Shown here piece after piece: positions 55,180-64,000 of a DNA stretch of 64,000 nt. The stretch is from Ceratobasidium sp. AG-K (lineage: Eukaryota > Basidiomycota > Agaricomycetes > Cantharellales > Ceratobasidiaceae). The stretch lies in the NCBI GenBank assembly GCA_037039685.1, contig JAWNGF010000010.1, forward strand, positions 1,798,001-1,862,000. The letters run 5' to 3'. Position numbers and translations under genes: made by a program. Position 1 is the first letter of the stretch. Each line of letters opens with the position of its first letter. Under the pieces are notes generated by a model. The model saw only the letters and a program-made list of their open reading frames with translations, did no database searches and had not been told where the DNA came from.

Positions 55180-58167
55180 ATGAGATTCGTAGTGTCAGCC
55201 TTCGCTTTGGCTGTGCCCGCTTTGTCGGCAGTTGTCCGGCAAAATGCAGCCAATACATTGACGATATCAACCAATGGCAGTGTCGCCAGTTCGCCACTGC
55301 TTTACGGGTACATGTTCGAGGCGAGCATCAGATTGATCAGTTTCTCCATTCAGTCCTGACCTTCGTCCACGATTAGGACATCAATTACTCGGGTGATGGT
55401 GGGCTGTATGCTGAATTGGTGAGTCACACAGCATTACATTCGCACAGCATGCCGAGACACTAACGTCCCCTCCTCCCAATCCAGCTTCAAAATCGCGCCT
55501 TCCAGGGACAAACTCCGGGGACGTCCGCCGCCCTCTATGCGTGGCACACGTTAGGCTCGGCGACGATCGCGGTTGTCAACAACACAGCGCCCGTGTCACG
55601 AGCACTGCCTAACTCGCTGAGTCTTACCGTCGGCGAAGGTGCCTCCGGCTCGGTCGGGTTCTCCAATGAAGGCTATTGGGGTATCGGAATCACCGAGGGT
55701 GTAGCATACAATGCCTCATTCTACGCGAAACTTCCCGCCGAGTCCACGCTTACAGCCCAAGATAGCCTGACAGTGCAATTGTTATCAGCCACGGGCGAAG
55801 CGCTGGCAACGGATAGCGTTCAAGGCCTAAGCGAGTCCTGGCAACAGTTTTCGGTCAGGTTAACCGCGCGAAAAACGCCAGAGAGCGCGGCAAACCGGTT
55901 CGCCATCTCCGTGGATGGGGTGGGCAAGGGCGGGGAGGTCATCTATTTCGCTTTGCTGAGCTTGTTTCCGCCAACGTGGAATGACCGGTAAGCCACTGCG
56001 CGAATTACCATGGGTCGGACTTGAACCGACGATTATGCTAGCCCGAACGGACTGCGAAAGGACATTGTCCAGACTTTGGCAGACGCCAAGCCCTCATTCT
56101 TCCGATTCCCAGGCGGGTGAGTACAATGCGAGAATGTCTTTGTTCAGCCAACTAAGAAAACGCTATGTGAAACAGAAACAATCTTGAGTAAGTCACTCAA
56201 GATCCGTGCTCCATCATATTGCAGACCTGAACCTTTTGTGCAGAGGCGAAGTCGTTTCACAGTTCTGGAATTGGACGAATACTGTCGGGCCGTACGTGAT
56301 CAAGATCTTCTCATGATGCTTTGTTGACTGATTAGCGTAATTGCCACATAGTTTGGTTGATCGACCAGGCCGCTTCGGTGACTGGACGTACTGGAATACC
56401 GATGGCCTTGGATTGCTCGAGTATTTGCTGTTGTGCGAAGATTTAGGAATGGCGAGTGTATACGTAGTTGAGCGATCCTGGTGTCTGATACCTTTCCATA
56501 ATAGGAACTTATTATGGGTGTTTATGGTATTCTTCTCTATCAATACACACCGCCTCGTGACTTACCAAGGATGTTTGTTACTAGCGGGATACAGTATCCT
56601 AGGAGAAACCGTACCCGAATCCCAGCTCCAACCCTATATCGACTTGGCCATCTCTCAGGTACGCCCATATTGCCCGACTATGCCTTACTCGGATGCTGAT
56701 GGTGTGAACAAACGTATTCAGATCGAGTTCGTTATGGGCGACGCAGAAACTAATCAATGGGGTATGAACTGCCACTGTGTTGTGATGTCCACCCCATTGA
56801 TGACGTCCCTAAATAGCCGCCCTCCGTGCCAAGTACGGTCATCCTGAACCATTCAAACTTGAGTTAGTACCGGTCGGTGATCGGTAAGCGCGTTCCTAAC
56901 ATCACATTCAATTTCGCAGATACGTCGAGATCGGCAACGAAGGTGACTCGAGCGATCACTTGTATTTCCATGCTAATTTCATTGTTTGACAGACTTGTAC
57001 CGTACCGCGCCGCAATCCTACCTCGCGTATCGCTGGGCCGCGTTTGCGAATGCCATCTCGGCCAAGTACCCGCAACTCAAGCTTATTTCTTCCACAAACT
57101 ACGGCGCAGCATTGAATCCACCGGCCAAGTATGTGGACATTCATCATTATGAGGTACGTTGCCGTCCCGACCGCCGACCCTGTTGATTGAACCTGGATTT
57201 AGCGTCCATCGTATTTCATCAACCGGTACAATATGTATGACAATCGCACACTATACCCGGCCACTGTTCAAATGTACGCCCAGTCTTATTCCGCTTTATT
57301 GAGGGTATTGAATAGGTGAAATGAAATACAGTTTTGAAGGCGAATATGCGGTAATTCGAAACAACGCCGTGAGCACCCGGTTGCAGTATCCCACTTTGGA
57401 AGCAGCGGTGGCAGAGGCTACATTCATGGCGGGATGGAAAAGAACTCGGACCTGGTTTTCGCAGCAGCGTGTGAGTAAAGCCTAGTAATGATTTCAGGCA
57501 CCTAACGTAAAGGTTGCTAGATGCCCCCGTGCTGCAGCATGTGAATGGCACCCAGTGGGCTCCAGATATGATTGGTATGCTTTCTTCCACCCACGCGAGT
57601 TTGCATTGATGTATGCGGTATAGCGTTTGATTCGTACAATATCATCAAGAGCGCGTCGTATTGGGTCCAGCACGTGGGTTCTGAAACCAATGTCGGCGGC
57701 TGAGGATTGACCCGCCCTGTAACAGATGTTCAGCGTCAACCGAGGCAAGACTATCTTGTCTGTCCAGTCGACTGCCAAAGTCAATCCTATTTACTGGGTT
57801 GCCTCCAAAACGGACACTTCGGCGTTTGTCAAGGTATGGATTCATATTTTTAGATAGGGCCACCGCATGAAACCTCGCCTATCTATAGCTCACCAATATC
57901 CTAAACACCACCACTACACTTACTTTCAATTTCCCCGATTTGAATATTGCGCCCGAAGCGAGCGCTACCATTCTTGCTCATAGTGATTATAATAGTAAGT
58001 GGAGGATTTCCTTTACGTCTTCCTTTTGCTCATCGGCGGTAGTCATGAACACGCCTGCGAACCCGAACGCTGTTGCACCGAAGGAAGTGCCTTTCGCGGC
58101 CGGCAAGACGTTCAGTTTTGATATCCCCGGACAGAGTGTGGTGGTTCTTAAACTCGCACTCGAGTGA
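55180..58167 (+). CDS. GH51 alpha-L-arabinofuranosidase, secreted, one frameshift
   Basis: Releases arabinose from arabinoxylan or arabinan; a plant-wall enzyme of about 646 aa. Exons: 55180-55320, 55377-55418, 55485-55987, 56042-56116, 56244-56291, 56352-56463, 56505-56526, 56585-56658, 56722-56761, 56817-56862, 56920-56942, 56993-57153, 57203-57273, 57332-57470, 57521-57574, 57624-57673, 57726-57833, 57889-57994, 58043-58167. Signal peptide VVSAFALAVPALSA. Then LLYGYMFEDINYSGDGGLYAEL, FFRFPGG, FWNWTNTVGP, YVEIGNE (acid/base Glu) and IFEGEYAV (nucleophile Glu), QHVNGTQWAPDMIAFDSYN, NPIYWVASK. Intron 1 begins GC. One base is missing at about 57428 between EATFM and GGMEKNSDLVFA. The junctions at 56117-56243 and 56464-56504 are less certain. 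Confidence 0.88.
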
Positions 58168-59104
58168 TGTGCACTAGCCTAAATAACTCGTGTATGATAC
58201 TGAAAAATGTCATGGATGCTATGATATTCGGCGACCGGGTGTACGAGATGGGCACCTGAGCATATGGATAGCGGTAGTTTATAAGTTGGATAAGCTTGAT
58301 AGAAACATCGCCCCGTGTTCTGTTGGAAGGTTACCAGAACCGGGGGTGTAACGAGAAGCCCCTGCCCAGCAACCACGCGCAGTCGTCCGACCGTTTGTGG
58401 CTCATTATTATCGCGGGTCAGTCGGGTACGAGATCCGCGTAGACCGAGCACGATGTGGACGCTATATGCGAGTTTGACAAGCGCGGGGCGGTGCGTCCCT
58501 GGGACGTGGCGTGAACAAATTAGATGACACGGTCAATGCGCTGGGGGCATGTTTTTTTTTTCCTCGTGGGCGCGATGTCAGTGTGTTCTTTTTACGTGCG
58601 TGTGTGAGGACAACGGGTGTTAGTGTCTGACGGGAACGTGACGCAATGCAGGAATCGGGGTCGAGGCAGGGAGCCGGATATGGGTGCGAGATTTTTGCGG
58701 CCCAATCGAGTGCCACATTTGATTGGATCTGGAAGTGATGTGCTCGAACATTTCATGGGCCGCCTTGAGGCGCACAGCTTCGCCGCGCTTGCCACGCCCC
58801 CTGTTCGCAACAAAGGTCTTCGGTTCACCCGTTTTCGGATGACACGATGAAAAACGCACCCTGGCGCATCAACCACATATGATCTTATACTCCTCACTGC
58901 CAGACCGTCCCAGCGGCCATCTCCTCTGGGCATGACAAGTCCGTTTTGCTCGACCCACTATCCTTCGTGCATAGCCAAGCTGCGCGCGCTTCACTCGTTC
59001 CCATCGGCCTGTGTTATTCTCGGTGTGTTGCGCTGCCTCTTAACACCTGAAAAAGACTCATGTCTCAAACAGCGTCTCATTAACTTCAGTCCTTACTGCC
59101 TGCC
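58168..59104. other. Intergenic, 0.94 kb
   Basis: Overlapping short frames on both strands lack recognisable domains. A T-run lies at about 58551-58560. The right end should carry the promoter and leader of the cyclin gene. Confidence 0.45.
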
Positions 59105-60146
59105 ATGGCCTACCTGACGCCTCCTTACCTCAGCCCCGATGAGCAGTACCGCGAACGAGCATCGGCCCCTTCCACCATCCGAACTCGACCGGCTGAATCG
59201 CGCTGGCACCCTTATGAGCATCGCGCTCGGTCGATGACTCCGACATCGGGCCTTCGATCGTCCAAGTCGGCAGAGAACATTCCGTCGACAAGCAAGGGCT
59301 GGCCTCAGACAAAGAGCCGCTACCCATACGTCGCCTGTGACTACACCCCCCCTAGCGACCGCTCAGCCAAGTCATATATTACCCCTGATCCCAGCCCGCC
59401 TTCCGTTCGACGCAAGGAAACATTTGTTGTTCCTCCGACTATCGAGCAGGAACTCAGGTATAATTCGTTTCGACCGGCCCTTCCTCCGACTCCCCCTCGC
59501 ACACGAAGCAGAGCGTCAGTGGAGTCTGAAGGAGTGAGCCCCATTCCATTTTGTTCCATCGACGCACCTCATGCACGCCGCATCTTTGTTCGTGAGTAAT
59601 TACATCATCCCTGCTCTCCACCGTCTGACATGCCCCATAGAACAATTATACGATACATTAATGTCAATCTATTATTACTCCGCCACTCCCCAAAAGGTCC
59701 TTGTAGCCGTACCGGGCTCCCTTGCCATCGATCCAGCCACACTCCACTGGTTCACGACCGAGCTCGTCAGACGGGCGTCAGTACCCAGTGCAGTGCTCAA
59801 ACTTGCGGCATCATATATGGATCGGGCTCGCTGTGCCGCGCGTCGCGCGTGCGAAGCCCAAATCATCCCTATTTCGCCTCCTCCCTCTCCACTCTACCCG
59901 AATTCGCCTGCATCTCACTACTCGACCTCGCCCCCACCTCACCACAGCTCAATCGCCCACGAACTCGTCGACCCACGCCAGATGTTACTCGGCTCGCTTG
60001 TCCTCGCACAAAAGTTCTTGATCGACGCTGCGTATACGAGCGCAACGTGGGGAAAACTCAGTGGACTTCCTGCTTCAGACGTGGCGGCTGTCGAGCGCGC
60101 GTTGGGAACGGCGTTGGACTGGCGTCTGTGGGACAAGAACATGTGA
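59105..60146 (+). CDS. Pho80/Pcl-type cyclin
   Basis: 330 aa; exons 59105-59591 and 59641-60146. The first 150 residues are a disordered Ser/Pro/Arg-rich region with TP/SP sites. The cyclin box follows the intron: VPSAVLKLAASYMDRAR, then, after a Pro/Ser-rich insert of about 45 residues, DPRQMLLGSLVLAQKFLIDAAY, WGKLSGLPASDVAAVERAL and LDWRLW. This is the PCL (Pho85-partner) cyclin layout, known for nutrient, phosphate and cell-cycle signalling. Subtype (Pcl5/Clg1-like) is not certain. The insert inside the cyclin box and the early end right after LDWRLWDKNM are notable. Confidence 0.85.
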
Positions 60147-61743
60147 GACCATGGACATAGGGGCCAGATATGCCCAGCCAACTCGGGAATTAGGCGCGAG
60201 TTCGGCTCGGGGTTATTTGATCGGGCATGGTGCATGCAGGCATGGGCCTGTACATATGGACTATTTACTGTTTGATGATCTTTAGTTTACTCACTTACTT
60301 ACATACATACTTGTACTTGTATTGACACAATCCAGATGTTTTGGTAGCACTTGCTTTGGCGTCTTGGCGCCGGGCCAACCAAATGAAGTGATGTGCAGGG
60401 TCGAAGCGCGGGCCGATTAGCGCGCGCAATGGCCTCACCGGGTGATGTATTAGCGCGTGGGGTATTCACTTTGACTCGGAGCGTAATTGGCGCGGTTTGA
60501 TATTGCGAAGAAGGGTGGTTGTGGGATTGCACTGTGATGAGTTGACAAGCGCCATGATGGGCGATAATAGGAGCGACGGTTGTGGCAAGGTTTATTGCGC
60601 AGCGAGAGGAGCCAAGATCGCGATGCAAATCGAAGGAGCCGACCATCCTTTCTGTGGAATTCGAGGGGCTGGTGCGACTATCTGGTTCTATCGGAATGGA
60701 CTAGCGGACATGTTCTATTGGACAGTATTGACGGGTATGGGTGTAAGCCTTGCGGTGCACCGCTTGGAGATGCACTCCGAGATCGATCCATGACTTGATG
60801 TTAGCGGGTTAATCCGGGAATGGATTCAAGAGTTGAGGATAAAAAGTACCTATCCTTTGGCAGTGTGTGCAAGGTATGCGGTCGTCCATGAATACGCTCA
60901 AAGGTTAAGCTTGGGATGAATCCGTCATGTCACGGGTGCCACTCGTGTTGGTTTTCTTCTGATGCTGTACAAATATAGATCGACTCGTGGCTGAAGGCAA
61001 AGGGGCTGAGTGTATCGCGACCTGAAATCTCGTGCTCGAGTAATCGTTTCAGTGGGCTACGTCGCTACTAATTTGTGCAATGCAAAAATTAGCTTGAAAT
61101 GTATTGGTAAAGCCAACTCAAAGGAAGAAAAAGCGAGCTCCACGATCGTTTTGTATGGAGAGGCCCAGGCTGACAACCGACATGAGCGTAGCGGCATACG
61201 ATAGCTCAGCCGAGGTGCACACGAGTACTGCGATTAGTGTCGGATTCATGGCGCAATGGATAGGGGTAGCATACATTATCCTCGATGCTATGCGTGATTG
61301 ATTACAACGCCCTATTCCAAGGTATTACTCGAGCTTTTTGACAAACTCACTGAGCAGGAAGACTCGGCTTCCATAATGAAATGAAGTGGAACTAGAGGCT
61401 AAGGCCGTTTTGGTGCATATACTGTAGCGGGCAAATTGACATGAAGAGGGCTAAGAATTTTGACACAGGATGTTCGTGAGTCTTGGTATAGTTGGATCAA
61501 AAGGCTCATGAAACCGTTGTGAGCTATGGATCGAAAGTGTATTGACGTTAACCCCAAAATAAACCGAATTACGGTGATAGCTTGAGCTATATATTGAGTA
61601 TACTCGCTTGGTACTGTACAGCATCAGACTTTGTTTGTGAATGCATTTACTGATGTCAATAATGCCCCTTGGCTGAGACCCACGAGTTGTCAAACGATTT
61701 TGGTTGCTACTTCATGTCTCTACTCGAGTCGTATACGTGGTCA
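60147..61743. other. Gene-poor stretch, 1.6 kb
   Basis: Only frames under 100 codons with no family signal. CTTACTTACATACATACTTG near 60294-60314 is a short imperfect tetranucleotide repeat. No RNA gene is supported. Confidence 0.5.
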
Positions 61744-62065
61744 TCAAGCCCCTCTCTTCCAGCCCGCAAGCTCACGAAGCTCGCGACCATTCATCTTGTT
61801 GAGTGCGGTCTGTGCCGTTTTGGTACGTAGGTCCCCAAGTGCGTCGTTGAAGTGAGCAACAAAGTAATCCAAGATTACCCAAAGGAATGACTCGAGGTCA
61901 TCCGGGCAAGTATCATGATAGTGTATAACTTGTAGAATGCCTAGGACGCGAGCTGATGCGAATGTTACTGTCCCCTATCCAACAAAGAAGTTAACCATCT
62001 CTGGAGATAAAATCCACTTTAGCCAATACTCACAGGTCGGAAGTCAACATTTCCCGTTCGTTGGC
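61744..62065 (-). pseudogene. FunK1-type fungal kinase remnant (C-terminal piece)
   Basis: On the minus strand 61974-61744 reads GTVTFASARVLGILQ, HYHDTCPDDLESFLWVILDYF and ends GRELRELAGWKRGA. H..(D)DLES.LWV is the hallmark of the FunK1 fungal-type kinase domain. A 59-nt intron-like gap separates it from SQRTGNVDFRP (62062-62034), the expected RTG loop. The catalytic HRD/DFG-like part is missing upstream, where a stop follows at once, so this is a truncated fossil. Confidence 0.7.
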
Positions 62066-63340
62066 TCTAGAGAACTGGTAGAGGGGTAACTCGTTATAGC
62101 TCGGGAGATAGGAGTGCGAACCAACAAGCTTCGACACGAATACGTTGCACTGTGCTTATTCTCGAGAGGTGTGATTATTGAAGTAGCCCCAACAGAGGGG
62201 AAAGCGACGTTGCAAGTGCATTTGCCAAGTTGATTCCAAGAGTTTACTAGCTGGTGCACCTCCCGTGACTATCTTGTCGGGGGCTAGCGAGCTTTTACTC
62301 ATGAATTTGGTTATCATCGGGAATAGCACCCGGCCTTGTTGATATTATGGTATTGATCATTCACGTACTCGTTCTGCAGTATTATTTTATAATTCGTCTG
62401 ATGGGCGCACACGCGCGTGAGAGCCCAGGAAGTTGCCTCATACCCAGCGTAGCATGCGAGTAACTAAGCTCAAGCGACCAACCAGTGGGGACATATAGTC
62501 ATGTTCAGTCTGTATATATGCATAAATGCAAGACACTACCGGCACCCCGCTCATACTCCTGTTGCAGGTGTGGTGATATATACTACGCACGACAACACAC
62601 GCAGCCCTCAGGAGCTGGGGGGTCGTTTGACCTGATTGCGGTGGTCTGAGTGGTTTAGTACGTGATAAAATACCTCGAGCGAGTCAGGGCGTAGAGGGAG
62701 AGAGGTATGGGAAGGCGAATGGCCGTTTAGGTAGATATAATGAGGGTGACATATTCCAAGAATAGTAAGTGGAGTGTTGTCGAGACTTGGAGGCAATTGT
62801 GAGCAAAATGGTCGTTGCTCTGGGGAGTGGCTACTCAGCTTTAAGACGTGGCGTAGTTGAGACGTGAGACGAAGCCTATGAACATGGCTGGGTGCCAGAG
62901 ATGGCTTTCCAGACTTGGAAGCAAAAGTCGTTGATACTGCAGAGTCCCGGGCATTGTTTGTGCGTGCATCCCTAGCACTGCCACCATGCCAGCATGACGT
63001 TTCTTTTCAGTAGGCGCCACTAGGGGAAAGACGCTAGCTCGAGATTTCTTAATATCGGCTAAACGACACGGATGGATCTAGCATACCTAGCACGACTCAC
63101 GCGTTTCGCGATTCTATGATTTGGCCGTCCGAAATAGTATTGATACTTCTTAGCTCCTGCTCGTGTTGTGACGAGGCTCTTTGTTTGCGACCGTCACCCT
63201 CTGGCCGCTTGGACCTTGGCCTCAACTTGGGCCGTGTCCTTGTTCTTCCTGGTTTTTGGAGCGGGCTGTTAAAAGTCGAAGAAAATAGGTATGTTCCAGA
63301 TATTTACGCCTACGCCTCTACTCACGAGATCATAGCTGCA
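62066..63340. other. Gene-poor stretch, 1.3 kb
   Basis: No domain-bearing frame. It separates two FunK1 pieces and could contain the upstream exons of the right-hand one (a frame opens at 63116), but I cannot place them. Confidence 0.4.
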
Positions 63341-64000
63341 CGTCGTAAATCTAGTACGCGCCGACCTAGGGTTTCCGCCCCGTCTAAGTCACAAATCAGT
63401 GCAGACAAACCAAGTACCACCACTGCAGTCCTTAACGAGTCTCCGACCTCAGCAGCCGCGAGAGCCCCCCCCCTGCTTCGTCTGCTCGACCTAAATCCAC
63501 CTCTCCCAGCAATCCACCCCCTACTCCTACTCGCCGACACCCCTTCAAAAGCCTAAAAAAATACCTCTATTAAAGTAGGGAGCCACTCCAAAGGTCCCAC
63601 GACTTCATCTGTGAGTGCCGCTTCCTACGCACAAACCCGTCAGTCCGAACCGGCAGCGCCAGCACCAATGACGCAAGCTCAGCTGGACATCAACATCGAG
63701 TCAGAGATGCACAACACCATCTTCCACGACACAGGCTTTGTCGACCACTTCTTGACCAACAGATTGACTACGCTCAGTGCAGTCCTAGGCCACTGCCGTC
63801 AAAGTGAAGCGTACAACACTGGCGACGGGCGATGGGAGCTACCTGACCACATCGAAAACGAAGCAGCGCTCTATACTCCCATTCTCAAGGTCCGAAACAC
63901 GATCAAGCGTAGCGTCGATAGAGTTAGAAATCACGCACCTGGAGGCGACCACAGCTTTAACCTATTCTCCGACGACGACCCCGACAATGTCCCACTAAAG
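63341..64000 (+). CDS. FunK1-type fungal kinase, N-terminal part, continues past window, frame-broken
   Basis: From 63668 an open frame runs to the window end: MTQAQLDINIESEMHNTIF, HDTGFVDHFL and DGRWELPDHIENEAAL, which resemble the N-terminal region preceding FunK1 kinase domains. Upstream, low-complexity Ser/Pro/Thr coding sequence continues in three frames: SKSQISADKPSTTTAVLNES to a run of nine C at 63465-63473, then SSARPKSTSPSNPPPTPT to a run of seven A at 63554-63560, then the final frame. Both breaks fall on homopolymers, so either slippage decay or base-calling error. The kinase core lies beyond the window. Confidence 0.6.

Noticed and set aside
60497..60798. 98-codon Cys/Gly-containing frame
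   Set aside because: Overlaps another frame of similar length; no domain and no conserved neighbours.

Overview
The window is nuclear DNA of a filamentous fungus, most likely an Agaricomycete basidiomycete of the Rhizoctonia/Ceratobasidiaceae type. This is inferred from very dense introns of about 41-70 nt, many exons of 13-28 nt, frequent AAG as well as CAG/TAG acceptors, FunK1-type fungal kinase pieces, and a mug190-type C2/SMP protein. There are no prokaryotic operons, CRISPR arrays or rRNA. Gene models below were spliced by eye: every junction was chosen so that phase, splice sites and family similarity agree, so exon coordinates are predictions.

Layout. 1-7,830: MPP-alpha (partial, one frameshift) divergent from a centrin, a four-finger C2H2 factor built from a duplicated exon cassette, and a SAC3/GANP-like protein. 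8,177-12,418: a secretory EF-hand (nucleobindin-like) protein, then three tandem copies of a six-exon ABM-domain gene. 12,822-24,135: a tricalbin-like SMP/C2 protein (mug190 family), a 6-phosphofructo-2-kinase whose phosphatase His is replaced by Ser, two tandem paralogs of an undescribed SAP-like/beta-rich family (one with an AT-hook), and ALKBH6. 24,404-30,282: a DHHC palmitoyltransferase, tRNA dihydrouridine synthase DUS2, a 78-aa stand-alone cyanase-like helix-turn-helix protein, and an ankyrin protein sharing a 174-bp divergent promoter with it. 31,039-36,273: two tandem allantoate/nicotinate-type MFS permeases with 14 versus 6 introns. 37,055-44,260: four head-to-tail HSL-family esterases plus a decayed fifth copy. 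45,670-64,000: a single-pass membrane protein, an F-box protein, a PA-clan serine protease, a broken duplicate of the F-box gene, dUTPase, a GH51 arabinofuranosidase with one frameshift, a Pcl-type cyclin, and two FunK1 kinase pieces.

Themes. The region grows by local tandem duplication (ABM x3, esterase x5, MFS x2, SAP family x2, zinc-finger cassette x2, F-box x1.5). Two small inverted-repeat elements sit in opposite members of one duplicated segment, so each copy gives the empty site of the other. Four introns appear to use GC instead of GT at the donor, two of them checkable against a paralog. The clearest candidate for something undescribed is the SAP-like/beta-rich paralog pair at 19,500-22,709. 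Three genes carry single-base frameshifts (MPP-alpha, GH51, FunK1), which may be real decay or assembly error.
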